Made by a program: the position numbers and the translations under genes. From NCBI RefSeq assembly GCF_900108185.1, contig NZ_FNVA01000002.1, positions 372,001 through 436,000 on the forward strand: a DNA stretch of 64,000 nt, read 5' to 3'. Position 1 is the stretch's first letter. The number at the start of each line of letters is the position of its first letter. This document shows, piece by piece, positions 16,299-24,255 of the stretch. Source of the stretch: Bryocella elongata. Its GTDB lineage: Bacteria > Acidobacteriota > Terriglobia > Terriglobales > Acidobacteriaceae. Under the pieces are notes generated by a model. That model had not been told where the DNA came from, did no database searches, and saw only the letters and a list, made by a program, of their open reading frames with translations.

Positions 16299-17500
16299 TG
16301 CTGCTCGCGCTCCGCGGCGATCTGCTGGGAGCGCAGCAGGGAGGCGACCTGGGCGGCGCGTCCGAGGCTCTGGGGCGTCAGGATGCCGAGCATGGCGCCA
16401 TCTTCGATGACGGGGATGAACTCGCTGGCTCCGAGTGCGGCGGCGCGGCGGAGGGCTTCGCCCAGCTTCTCTCCGGGAGATGCGAACTGGAGGGTGCGGG
16501 TCATGATGCCCTGCAGGTAGCCGTCGCCTTCGACCATGAGGCGATTGATGAGGGTGGCCCGGGCGACGGAGCCGACGAGGAAGTTGCCGCGCATGACGGG
16601 GAAGACGTCCTGCAGGCTGTGGGCGGTGTGGTCGAGTGCGCTGCGGAGGGTGTCGGTGGTGGAAAGCAGCGTGTACTCGGTGAGCATCACGTCGCGGACG
16701 AGGATCTCGGCTGCCGTGGATGTGGCTGCGGGCTGGGCGAGGGTGATTTGCGAGTAGAGCAGGAGGAACGCCCCGCAGAGAACCAGCCAGAGGTGCATCG
16801 GGAGGACGATGCCGCCGATAATCATGGCCAGCGCCAGGAAGCTGCCGGCGTTGAGGGTGGGAACGCGAAGGCCTGAAGGAGCCTGCTCCTCATCCTTGCG
16901 GGCGTTGCCGGGCTGCGAGGCGGGGGTGTCGTCGGCCTTGGCGCGGCGTGAGTTGAAGAAGCGCTGCGAGGTGAGCGTGGAGACGGGCAGCAGGCCGACG
17001 GCTCCGAGGATGAACTGTGACCAGATGAGGCTGCGCAGGATGTACTGGACGGAGATCCAGGGGGTTGCGAGGAGCGACACGTGGCCGTCGATGGCATAGG
17101 CTGCGGCGAGCAATACAAGTCCGACCGCGAAGTTTGCGAAGGGGCCGGCGGCGCTGACCAGTCGCGTGCTCGAACTCTTCGGTTCAGGCTGTCCCGGCAT
17201 GGGAGCGAGCGCCATGATGCCGCCGACGGGAAGAAGGAAGATGGCTCGCACGCGAAGGCCGCTGTAAACGGCTGCGAGGGAGCGTGCGGCCTCGCGGATG
17301 ACGACGGCGAGGCATAAGACAAGCCAAAGTCCGAGGCCGCGCCACGAGCTCTGATGCAACAGCGTGGCGTACATGAGCGAGAGCAGCAGGAGCAGAGGAA
17401 AGCTCAGGTGCACGCGCACATCGACACCGAAGAAACGGCCCAGCGGAATGGAGGAGCGCAGCACATGGTTATTGTAGAGGTTGGAGAAGAACGGACACAC
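16295..17500 (-). CDS. Site-2-protease (M50) homologue with CBS domains and lost zinc ligands
   Basis: Protein of 401 residues, GTG at 17500 or a nearby internal start. Four or five membrane helices precede two CBS domains (about 265-325 and 330-390). The order is that of M50B proteases such as Rip3-like proteins: an N-terminal SIPLGRFFGVDVRVHLSF, then the metal-helix, then LLPVGGIMAL, SAAGPFANF and a third membrane motif. The metal site is gone: HExxH is replaced by Arg69-Glu70-Ala-Ala-Arg73, and the Asp ligand in LDGG is Thr177 (GLLPVSTLTSQRFF). It cannot be a zinc protease of the ordinary type; a ligand-sensing or chaperone-like pseudoprotease is the simplest reading. Translation of rsmI is coupled to it. 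Confidence 0.85.
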   Translation of the reverse strand: MCPFFSNLYNNHVLRSSIPLGRFFGVDVRVHLSFPLLLLLSLMYATLLHQSSWRGLGLWLVLCLAVVIREAARSLAAVYSGLRVRAIFLLPVGGIMALAPMPGQPEPKSSSTRLVSAAGPFANFAVGLVLLAAAYAIDGHVSLLATPWISVQYILRSLIWSQFILGAVGLLPVSTLTSQRFFNSRRAKADDTPASQPGNARKDEEQAPSGLRVPTLNAGSFLALAMIIGGIVLPMHLWLVLCGAFLLLYSQITLAQPAATSTAAEILVRDVMLTEYTLLSTTDTLRSALDHTAHSLQDVFPVMRGNFLVGSVARATLINRLMVEGDGYLQGIMTRTLQFASPGEKLGEALRRAAALGASEFIPVIEDGAMLGILTPQSLGRAAQVASLLRSQQIAAEREQQ

Positions 17501-17502
17501 GT

Positions 17503-18072
17503 ATGCGCGTCATTGCTGGAGAGTATCGGTCCCGCCTGCTTGCGGCGCCATGTGGATTGGACACGCGTCCGACGAGCGACAAGCTGCGCGGCACGTTGTT
17601 CAATGTGCTGGGGCCGCGCCTCGTGGGGGTGCGGTTTGCGGATCTGTATGCGGGCTCGGGCGCGGTGGGGATTGAAGCGATCAGCCGTGGTGCGGAGTTT
17701 GTGTGGTTCGCGGAGAATGCAAGGCCTGCGGCAACGGCGATTCGCGACAACCTGCGCACGCTGAAGATTGCTTCGGGCTATGCGCTGGAGGATCGCGGAG
17801 CGCGGAAGCTGCTGGAGTCGCTGACGAAGAAGGGGACTGCGCTGGATGTGGTCTTCCTCGACCCGCCGTATGAGGAAGGACGCGAGTATGAGGAGACGCT
17901 GGGGTATCTCGGGCGGAACGCTGCTGCGTTGCTCAATGCGGAGGCCGTTGTGGTGGCAGAGCACTCGCGCAAGAAGCCGTTGACGGAGCGATATGGGAAG
18001 CTCATGCGGACTCGCGTGCTGGAGCAGGGTGAGGCGGCGTTGAGTTTTTATGGGGTGGAGCAGGGGGAGTAG
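17503..18072 (+). CDS. rsmD: 16S rRNA (guanine-966-N2)-methyltransferase
   Basis: Protein of 189 residues with the RsmD pattern: start MRVIAGEYRSR, RPTSDKLRGTLFNVL, the SAM loop LYAGSGAVGIEAISRGA, and the catalytic motif LDPPYEEG. It methylates G966 of 16S rRNA. The gene is divergent from the M50-like gene with only two bases between start codons (17500/17503), so the two promoters must overlap each other's coding region. A word repeat with inverted arms follows the stop codon. Confidence 0.93.
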   Translation: MRVIAGEYRSRLLAAPCGLDTRPTSDKLRGTLFNVLGPRLVGVRFADLYAGSGAVGIEAISRGAEFVWFAENARPAATAIRDNLRTLKIASGYALEDRGARKLLESLTKKGTALDVVFLDPPYEEGREYEETLGYLGRNAAALLNAEAVVVAEHSRKKPLTERYGKLMRTRVLEQGEAALSFYGVEQGE

Positions 18073-18084
18073 GAAGCGGCGCTC

Positions 18085-18162
18085 GACGTTGTACGTTGTG
18101 CGTTCTACGTTGTACGAGGGGCCATCGCAATTACGTATAACGTACAACGCACAACGGAGTTC
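18085..18162. repeat. Intergenic inverted word repeat after rsmD
   Basis: GTTGTACGTTGTGCGTT repeats with variation in the left arm, and AACGTACAACGCACAACGG is its inverted form in the right arm, with about 30 bases between. It lies between two convergent genes and may terminate both by hairpin formation, though there is no U-run. Confidence 0.6.
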
Positions 18163-18768
18163 TTACCGTTGAAAGCCTCCGCCTTCATGGGCGCCGGTCT
18201 TGAGATCGACGGTGAAGGGGACGTCCCTGTTGCTCATCATGTTCCAGCCGGTGCCGTGGAGCTTGCCTTCGGCGATATCGGTCATGGAAAGGCCTTCCCA
18301 GGTGAGGCGGGCGGACTCCCAGCGGATGCCGTTGGCGTCCAGCGCGAGCACGTTGTGGAATCCGGCGAGCAGCAGCAGGCCGGTGGGTTCTTCGTCTGAC
18401 GGGGAAACGGCTGCGATCGCTACGACTGGCTTGAGCTGGATGTGCAGCGCGCGGTCGGGGGTAAGGGTGTTGACCAGGTAGGCGTAGCCACCGGCGACGG
18501 CGAGCATCTCGTCGCGCGCGGGGCAGGCGAAGACGCCGGTGGGCAGTGAGCGATCCTTGAAGCCAAGCGAGCAGGTTGCGAGAAAGTTGCCGCCTGCGCG
18601 CGGCTGCACATTGAGCAGCATCGCTCCGCGGGCGAGAGCTTCCTCCTCACCGGGGACGAGCTGTGGGTAGGTGAAGTGGCGCGTGGGCAGGATCATGGGC
18701 GGCGCGGCGAGGATCTGCGCGGTCCAGGTGCGGGAAAAGGTGTCGAGCGTGGGTGGTGCGAGGGGCAT
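18163..18768 (-). CDS. Hypothetical protein with beta-sheet pattern
   Basis: Protein of 201 residues without signal peptide. Segments such as GAMLLNVQPRAGGNFLATCSLGF, PTGLLLLAGFHNVLALDANGIRWESARLTWEGL and DIAEGKLHGTGWNMMSNRDVPFTVDLKTGAHEGG alternate beta strands and turns and end with a metal- or sugar-site-like GWN. I do not know the family. Its wording, with TGLLLLAGFHNVLALD, resembles beta-propeller blades found in hypothetical acidobacterial proteins. It lies between rsmD and thiL and appears to be a single gene. Confidence 0.75.
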   Translation of the reverse strand: MPLAPPTLDTFSRTWTAQILAAPPMILPTRHFTYPQLVPGEEEALARGAMLLNVQPRAGGNFLATCSLGFKDRSLPTGVFACPARDEMLAVAGGYAYLVNTLTPDRALHIQLKPVVAIAAVSPSDEEPTGLLLLAGFHNVLALDANGIRWESARLTWEGLSMTDIAEGKLHGTGWNMMSNRDVPFTVDLKTGAHEGGGFQR

Positions 18769-18810
18769 GCTTTGGTTCTCGATGCTTCTGAGCGCGAAAG
18801 GGAGCGATTG

Positions 18811-18864
18811 CTGTAGAGGTGCGAGGTGGCGAGGGGCTCGCTTCGCGAGCCGGAGGTTTGAGGG
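18811..18864. repeat. Palindromic repeat, family C-like, copy 3
   Basis: CTGTAGAGGTGCGAGGTGGC, hairpin GGCTCGCTTCGCGAGCC, GGAGGTTTGAGGG. Only the CTGTAGAG start and the hairpin position match the other two copies. Confidence 0.4.
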
Positions 18865-18870
18865 AGATGC

Positions 18871-19884
18871 CTAGCGGAGGTGTTCCCAGCCTTGCGGCTT
18901 GAGGGGAATGCTTTTGCCTGACGTCGATATCAGGGTGAGGAGGGGCCTGCGGGGCAGCTTGTCGGTGATGCGGCCGATGCAGGTGATGGGGACACCGGCG
19001 ATGGAGCGGGGGAGCTTCGTGCCGGGTCTGGCGGTGAAGAGGAGCTCGTAGTCCTCTCCGCCGTGGAGCGCGGCGTGGAGGCGGGCTGTGGCATCGGGGA
19101 GCAGCGTCTGGGTGAGCGGATGGAGCGGAAGTGCCGTTTCGTCGATCTCGGCGGCGACGTTGGAGGCTTCGCAGAGGTGGGTGAGGTCGGTGGAGAGGCC
19201 GTCGGAGAGGTCCATGGCGGCGGTCGCGAGGCGGCGGCGGAGCAGGGCCTGGCCGACGGCGAGGCGGGGCTGGGGGAAGTAGTGGGGTGAGGGGCCAGGG
19301 CTCAGGGGCCTGGGCTCGGAGGGCGGCGTGGCGAGGAGCGGTTGCAGTTCGGCGGCGGCGCCACCGAGGGCTCCGGTGACGTAGAGCAGGTCCCCGGGGC
19401 GGCCGGTGCTGCGACGGAGGGCTTGTCCGGTGGGCGTGCCGCCGAGGAGGACGATGTCGGCGAGTACAGCGTCGGAGGGGGACTCGCTGGTGTCGCCGCC
19501 GGCGAGGGGGACGTTGTGGAGCTTCGCCAGGGTGAGCAGGCCCTCGAGGAAGCCGTCGAGGAATCGGGTGTCAGTTGCGGCGGACTTCGGTAGCGCGAGT
19601 GACAGGAAGGCTGCGAGCGGGGTGGCGCCCATGGCGGCGAGGTCGGAGAGGCCGCGCGCGAGGGTGCGGTGGCCGATGCTCTGCGGGGTGTGCCAGTCGC
19701 GGCGGAAGTGGCGGCCTTCGAGGGAGAAGTCCGTGGTGACGACGAGCTCCTGCCCGCGGGGGACACGGAGGATGGCGCAGTCGTCGCCGATGCCGAGCCG
19801 GAGAGCTCGCGAGGGCTGAGCTTCGGTGCGGCGGCGGATGCGGTCGATGAGGGCGAGCTCGCCGGAGATGCGGGGGACTGCCAT
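18871..19884 (-). CDS. thiL: Thiamine-monophosphate kinase
   Basis: Protein of 337 residues with the ThiL/PurM-like signature: GIGDDCAILRVP, TTDFSLEGRHF, DLAAMGATPLA, GGDTSES, MDLSDGLSTDL and GGEDYELLFTA. It phosphorylates thiamine monophosphate to the cofactor TPP. Residues near 190-200 (SEPRPLSPGPSP) are a short extra loop encoded by a G-rich word repeat at 19288-19322, like the one in rsmI. No other thiamine gene is in the window. Confidence 0.93.
   Translation of the reverse strand: MAVPRISGELALIDRIRRRTEAQPSRALRLGIGDDCAILRVPRGQELVVTTDFSLEGRHFRRDWHTPQSIGHRTLARGLSDLAAMGATPLAAFLSLALPKSAATDTRFLDGFLEGLLTLAKLHNVPLAGGDTSESPSDAVLADIVLLGGTPTGQALRRSTGRPGDLLYVTGALGGAAAELQPLLATPPSEPRPLSPGPSPHYFPQPRLAVGQALLRRRLATAAMDLSDGLSTDLTHLCEASNVAAEIDETALPLHPLTQTLLPDATARLHAALHGGEDYELLFTARPGTKLPRSIAGVPITCIGRITDKLPRRPLLTLISTSGKSIPLKPQGWEHLR
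19288..19322. repeat. G-rich word repeat inside thiL
   Basis: GGGTGAGGGGCCAGGGCTC then AGGGGCCTGGGCTCGGA: GGGGCC/GGGCTC units similar to those at 15712-15750. Confidence 0.6.
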
Positions 19885-19980
19885 TTGCTCTTAAGCCTAC
19901 TGGAGGCGAGGGGGGGAAGAGGGGCGGTGCTTCCGATGAGTTCGAGGCACCGAGGGGTGTTGGCGTTCATGGGAATCCTG

Positions 19981-20018
19981 CGAACCCACATGCCGGAAGC
20001 GAGATGCGGGGCACCCGG
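19981..20018. repeat. Palindromic repeat, family A, copy 3 (imperfect)
   Basis: CGAACCCACATGCC ... GAGATGCGGGGCACCCGG. The tail is conserved; the stem is imperfect. Confidence 0.65.
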
Positions 20019-20045
20019 TCTGTGGGGGAGCTGGGTGTTGGTGGC

Positions 20046-20141
20046 CGGAAAAGGAGAATGTTCGATCGAGTGGCGAGTGGCGAGTTGCCAGATGCTGGGC
20101 AATTTGACTTGCCACTTGTCACGTATCACTTGCCACTGGTC
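20046..20141. repeat. Intergenic inverted word repeat beside the NTF2-like gene
   Basis: Left arm GAGTGGCGAGTGGCGAGTTG near 20066; right arm CTTGCCACTTGTCACGTATC and ACTTGCCACTGG, the complement of the left word repeated. A long imperfect hairpin can form. Confidence 0.55.
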
Positions 20142-20546
20142 TTACTGTCTGGCGAGGATCTCGTAGACGGGTTTGTTGTCGGCGAAGACACGCCATTCCT
20201 GCAGCTTCCGGTTGCGGATGATGACCTTGAAGGCGGCTGGTGTCTGCCAGCTCGTGGCGCGGATGGTTCCGCCGACCATGCCGGTGGCGAGGACGAGTTC
20301 GCCGTCGGTGAGGACGTCGGAGAGGCGGATCCAGTAGTCGGGGCACATGGCGAAGTAACCGCGCCAGGCGGTGCGGGCGGCGACGGCGCTCTCCAGGCGG
20401 TGGCCGACGGAGTCGATGAAGACGTGATCGCGGGGGAGGAGCGCGAAGATGGCGTCAAGGTTATGGGCGTTGATGGCTGCGACGAAGTTCTCTACGGACT
20501 CCTGTGGGTTCTCCTGCTGGACCGGTGTGGGCTCCTGCGGGGTCAT
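20142..20546 (-). CDS. SnoaL/NTF2-like protein
   Basis: Protein of 134 residues. ESVENFVAAINAHNLDAIFALLPRD at the N-terminus, FIDSVGHRLES, WRGYFAMCPDYWIRLSDVLTDGE and a C-terminal EWRVFADNKPVYEIL are those of the SnoaL-like cone fold, which includes small isomerases and many proteins of unknown role. No signal peptide. It stands alone, transcribed away from the M23 gene. Confidence 0.8.
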   Translation of the reverse strand: MTPQEPTPVQQENPQESVENFVAAINAHNLDAIFALLPRDHVFIDSVGHRLESAVAARTAWRGYFAMCPDYWIRLSDVLTDGELVLATGMVGGTIRATSWQTPAAFKVIIRNRKLQEWRVFADNKPVYEILARQ

Positions 20547-20858
20547 GGTGTGCTCCTGGGGAAGTTCTCTCTGGAAAAGGGGACAACCCCGATTGTCCCA
20601 AAGATATGAGCGGAACTGTAGGCGGGAACCTTGCTGGGCTCCTCTACGTCCGTTAACATGACAGGTACGAGCTTGTTTCGTACCGGACGGCGTGGGGTGG
20701 GCCCCGTCGGCGGAGACTGCGCGAGCAGACCATACCCATGGGCTGCCCTACGGGGTGGATTGTGGATTCCGGTCGGCGCGTTGAAGCTGGGACCGCCGTG
20801 GGCCCTCCTTGTAGTGGGGAGTGCCTGCGCGCGCATACGGAAGACGAGGCGGCTGCAT
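20547..20858. other. Intergenic region before the M23 peptidase gene
   Basis: No gene is supported here if the M23 protein starts at the TTG at 20859. A frame from 20631 is open through the region, but it reads as low-quality sequence (SLFRTGRRGVGPVGGDCASRP) before the conserved RKRYIEYVTHG. A small hairpin GGTACGAG...TTTCGTACC is at 20665-20684. Confidence 0.4.
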
Positions 20859-21881
20859 TTGCGGAAGCGTTACATCGAGTACGTGACACACGGAGAGGAC
20901 GGAACCGCAGAGCGGGTTCTGGTTCCCATGCGTTATGTCTACGGCTTTGCCGCTGCGGCGCTGATGGGGCTGTTTACCTTTGCCGGGATGGCGGGCAGTT
21001 ATAGCCGGATGCTGGTGAAGGCGGAGACGGTCAATCGCCTGCGCGAAGAACTTGCGATGAGCCGCCGCGACTACCAGCACCTGGAAAAACAGACCCACGA
21101 GAAGGACGTTCAGGCAGCGAGCCTTGGCTCCCTGGCGACCGAAGTCTCTGCGATCTACGGTCTGACGGCGGGCAAGCTGACGCTGCCACACGGTCTGAAT
21201 GTGGGAAAGTTCGCTCCAGCCAAGGCGAAGAGCGGAAAGCCCGAGGCGGTGGCTGTGGCTGCGGCACAAGCTGCGCTCAAGGACGATACGGCCTTCTTCA
21301 ACGACGAAAGCTACATGAAGTCGCTGGATACGTACGTGGCGCTGAAGGACACGGCTGCGACGGGTGGGTTGTTGTCGGTGACGCAGGTTGAGCCGGGGCT
21401 GGCGACTCGCGCGGCGCTGAGCAACTTTGCCAACCTGGACACGAGCATCGGCGGCAATACCCCGGACATGTGGCCCGTGATAGGGCCGATCAATTCTGGC
21501 TTTGGCGAGCGTGAAGACCCGATCCTGGGCAGCGGCGAAGGCGAGTTCCACAAGGGAGTCGACATTGGCGCGCCGAACGGCACGCCGGTGCATGCTCCGG
21601 CTGCGGGGCGGGTGGTGAAGGCCGGCATGGGCTCGGGCTATGGCCGCGAGATTGCCATCGATCACGGCAATGGAATCACCACGGTGTACGGCCATCTTTC
21701 GGGCTATAACGTTGTGCCGGGGCAGATGGTGGCCAAGGGCGAAGTCATCGGCTATGTGGGCCATTCGGGCCGCACGACAGGCTTCCATCTGCACTACGAG
21801 GTACAGATCCGCGGCACGGCTGTGAACCCGCACAAGTATCTGCGGACGACGATGGCGTCGCTGGGCGGGGAAGCCCCTTAG
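20859..21881 (+). CDS. Membrane-anchored M23 (LytM) peptidase
   Basis: TTG at 20859 follows GAGGCGG and starts the protein at LRKRYIEYVTHGEDG, giving 340 residues; the frame can also be read from 20631. A membrane helix (VYGFAAAALMGLFTFAGMAG) near residue 30 anchors it, followed by a coiled-coil segment (LREELAMSRRDYQHLEKQ). The C-terminal LytM domain has HKGVDIGAPNGTPV, and HSGRTTGFHLHYEVQ with the zinc histidines. It should cut or regulate cutting of peptidoglycan cross-links in the periplasm. A hairpin terminator follows. Confidence 0.88.
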   Translation: MRKRYIEYVTHGEDGTAERVLVPMRYVYGFAAAALMGLFTFAGMAGSYSRMLVKAETVNRLREELAMSRRDYQHLEKQTHEKDVQAASLGSLATEVSAIYGLTAGKLTLPHGLNVGKFAPAKAKSGKPEAVAVAAAQAALKDDTAFFNDESYMKSLDTYVALKDTAATGGLLSVTQVEPGLATRAALSNFANLDTSIGGNTPDMWPVIGPINSGFGEREDPILGSGEGEFHKGVDIGAPNGTPVHAPAAGRVVKAGMGSGYGREIAIDHGNGITTVYGHLSGYNVVPGQMVAKGEVIGYVGHSGRTTGFHLHYEVQIRGTAVNPHKYLRTTMASLGGEAP

Positions 21882-21927
21882 AAGCAGCAGGACAGCGAAT
21901 AGCAGAACAGCAGAACAGCTAGAGCAG

Positions 21928-21966
21928 AGCGGCGGAACCGGTGGACTGGTTCCGCCGCTTCTTTTG
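21928..21966 (+). terminator. Rho-independent terminator after the M23 gene
   Basis: AGCGGCGGAACC, loop, GGTTCCGCCGCT, TCTTTT. Confidence 0.85.
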
Positions 21967-22009
21967 GTGGTTCGGCTAGAGGTTCTGGGGAGGTCCGCGG
22001 TCATCCTGC

Positions 22010-22042
22010 GAACCCACGTCTAGAGTCGAGACGTGGAGCACC
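22010..22042. repeat. Palindromic repeat, family A, copy 4
   Basis: GAACCCACGTCT, loop AGAGTCG, AGACGTGGAGCACC. Confidence 0.75.
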
Positions 22043-22058
22043 AAGTTGTGCTGGTTGG

Positions 22059-22952
22059 TTAGATTGCCAGGTTGTTGTAGTCCATGTTGTCGAGGTCCTC
22101 GATGAGGCTGGGGCCGGTGGGCTTCCAGCCGAGCTTCTGCCGGGTGATGGCGCTGGAGGACGGCATATCGTGCATGGCGAAGCGGGCGAGCCAGCCGAAG
22201 TGTGCCTCGGCCTCCTCGGGCTTGATGCTGACGACGGGCACCTTGAGGCCGCGGCCGATGGCTTCGGCGATGGCCTTCATGGAGACGCCTTCCTCATCGA
22301 CGGCGTGGTAAATGGCGCCGGGCTCGGCCTTCTCCAGCGCGAGGCGGTAAAGCTGCGCCACTGACTTGACCGGCGCGGCCGGCCAGCGATTGAGGCCTTC
22401 GCCGATATAGGCGGAGAGCTGCTTATCGCGGGCGGCCGCAGTGACGTAGGGGACGAGGCCCTGCTTGTAGTTGTCGTGGATCTGGGACAGCCGGACGACG
22501 GAGGTGTTGACGCGGGCGGTGAGCTCCTGGACGGCAGCTTCGGAGGCGGCGCGGGGGTTCCACGGGGCGGTGGGGCCGTCTTCGGTGGAGGGCTTGCCGA
22601 CTATGTTGGCGGCGATGGCGGTGCCGGAGGTGACGAGGAACGGACGCGACGAGCCGGCCAGGACCTCGCCCATCGCGAGGATCGCGGCGCGGTCGTCGTC
22701 GCAGTTCTTCTGGAACTGGGTGAAGTCGTGGTTGAAGGCCAGGTGGATGATGCCGTCGGAGTCAGCGGCGCCTTTGCGGAGGCTGTCGAGGTCTTCGACG
22801 TTGCCATAGAGCACTTCGGCTCCGGGCTTGCGCAGGGCTTCAGCGCCTGACTCGGAGCGGGTGAGGCCCAGTACGGTGTGTCCAGCGCCGAGCAGCTCGG
22901 CGACCACCCTTGAGCCAATAAAGCCAGCGGATCCGGTTACAAAAACTCGCAT
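22059..22952 (-). CDS. Extended SDR, NAD(P)-dependent epimerase/dehydratase-like
   Basis: Protein of 297 residues starting at ATG 22952. FVTGSAGFIGSRVVAEL is the Rossmann glycine loop, and GNVEDLDSLRKGAADSDGIIHLAFNHDF follows the extended/atypical SDR pattern. The usual YxxxK is not seen as such; the reductase may belong to the atypical NmrA/SDR_a group. It could reduce a small carbonyl substrate. It is divergent from the AraC-type regulator at 23162, whose likely target it is. Confidence 0.85.
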   Translation of the reverse strand: MRVFVTGSAGFIGSRVVAELLGAGHTVLGLTRSESGAEALRKPGAEVLYGNVEDLDSLRKGAADSDGIIHLAFNHDFTQFQKNCDDDRAAILAMGEVLAGSSRPFLVTSGTAIAANIVGKPSTEDGPTAPWNPRAASEAAVQELTARVNTSVVRLSQIHDNYKQGLVPYVTAAARDKQLSAYIGEGLNRWPAAPVKSVAQLYRLALEKAEPGAIYHAVDEEGVSMKAIAEAIGRGLKVPVVSIKPEEAEAHFGWLARFAMHDMPSSSAITRQKLGWKPTGPSLIEDLDNMDYNNLAI

Positions 22953-23161
22953 CGAAATCTCCTTGTAGGGCCTCCAACTTGCAAACGACGGAATCGAGCC
23001 CTGTGGGCCGTAGCATCCAATCGAGGACCGGCGCGTGGAGGCGGGCAGCGTCGACCTGTGATGATGGTCGTCCTTCCGGGCTGGTAGCAGCGACCCGAAG
23101 GCTGCTGTGATTGACCCAAATCGTGCTGTTCCTCGTTTGCGATACCTGGAGATCTGAATGT

Positions 23162-24097
23162 ATGCCGAACCTATTGGAGCTGGACCTGAAGCAGCGCCAC
23201 TTCCACGAGAGCAGTCTGCGGCTGGCGCAGGCGTCCGGCGCGGGCGTGCTGGAGAGCAGCCTCGATGCGGGCTGGAGCTCGCTGCTGGTAGTGCGCCGGG
23301 GCGTGCCTTTGGCGAAGGAGAGCTTCGAAACGCCGGCCGTGGAGGACTTTCACATCGGGCTGGTGGTGCGCGGCGTGAGCGACTTTACCGGCGTGCATGA
23401 GGGCCGCACGTACACCACGAGAAAAGAGCCCGGACACGTGACGCTGGCCGCCCCGACGGAGACCTACCGCATGAGCTGGCGCTCCGTGACCGGGGAGCCG
23501 GGCGAGGTGCTGTCGGTGTTTCTGCCTGCGGTGTACTTTGCGGAGGCAGCGGAGGAGTATCGGCGAGCCGGGACCGCGACGGCGAAGGGCGCGGTGTGCG
23601 CCATGGGTGTGCGCGATCCGATCGTGGGGCAGGTGATGCAGTCGCTGCGGACGGCGGCCCAGGACGGGATGCCGGACTCGTATGCGGACTCGGCCGGGCG
23701 ATATCTGGCGACGCATCTGCTCGCGACGGCGCATCGGTGGTCGGATGCGACGCTGAGCCGGGACCCCGGCGACCTGACCGACCGCCGGCTGGCGCGGGTG
23801 CTGGAGTACCTGGAGCATCAGCATCGCGAGGATGTTTCGAACCAGCAACTGGCGGAGGTTGCGGGCATCAGCCCGTTCCACTTCGCGAGGCTGTTCAAGC
23901 GCAAGGTGGGCTGCACGCCGCACCAGTATGTGCAGCGGCTGCGGATGCAGAGCGCGCGGAAGCTGCTGCGGTCGACCGACCTGAGCGTGCTGGAGGTCGC
24001 GTCGGCGTGTGGGTATACGAATGCGAGCCACTTCGCGGCGGCGTTCTGTAATGCGTTTGGTCAGAATCCGGGTGAATTTCGGGTGAGTCTGGGGTAG
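23162..24097 (+). CDS. AraC family transcriptional regulator
   Basis: ATG at 23162 gives 311 residues. The C-terminal 100 residues hold two HTH motifs: NQQLAEVAGISPFHFARLFKR with VGCTPHQYVQRLRMQSARKLL, and VLEVASACGYTNASHFAAAFC with GQNPGEFR. The N-terminus (residues 1-200) is a ligand domain of unknown specificity. Divergent from an SDR gene with about 210 bases between starts, which suggests regulation of the SDR gene. Confidence 0.9.
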   Translation: MPNLLELDLKQRHFHESSLRLAQASGAGVLESSLDAGWSSLLVVRRGVPLAKESFETPAVEDFHIGLVVRGVSDFTGVHEGRTYTTRKEPGHVTLAAPTETYRMSWRSVTGEPGEVLSVFLPAVYFAEAAEEYRRAGTATAKGAVCAMGVRDPIVGQVMQSLRTAAQDGMPDSYADSAGRYLATHLLATAHRWSDATLSRDPGDLTDRRLARVLEYLEHQHREDVSNQQLAEVAGISPFHFARLFKRKVGCTPHQYVQRLRMQSARKLLRSTDLSVLEVASACGYTNASHFAAAFCNAFGQNPGEFRVSLG

Positions 24098-24100
24098 TGC

Positions 24101-24137
24101 CAACCCACGTCTCAGAATCGAGACGTGGGGCACCCGG
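24101..24137. repeat. Palindromic repeat, family A, copy 5
   Basis: CCCACGTCTC and GAGACGTGGG pair perfectly around AGAATC, followed by GCACCCGG. Lies just after the AraC gene stop. Confidence 0.8.
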
Positions 24138-24159
24138 CGATTGCGGTGCCCAAGGTCTC

Positions 24160-24188
24160 TTGACATGTATCGCAATTTGCAATATAAA
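24160..24188 (+). promoter_or_regulatory. Strong sigma-70 promoter before the XRE gene
   Basis: TTGACA (24160-24165), 17 bases, TATAAA (24183-24188). One of the best promoter matches in the window. Confidence 0.8.
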
Positions 24189-24196
24189 TATTGCAA
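24177..24196. promoter_or_regulatory. Palindromic operator overlapping the -10 box
   Basis: TTGCAATAT, AA, ATATTGCAA: perfect 9-base arms covering the -10. A third GCAAT lies at 24172-24176. The encoded XRE protein is the obvious candidate to bind it. Confidence 0.75.
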
Positions 24197-24255
24197 TCCG
24201 TTATGTGCTGTGAAGCGGTACGGAGGGGGCTGGCGGTTTTCGCTGCCCGGGAGCC

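Noticed and set aside
20631-20858. Upstream extension of the M23 peptidase
   Set aside because: Open but with unlikely sequence; TTG at 20859 has a ribosome site and starts at the conserved part. Not certain.
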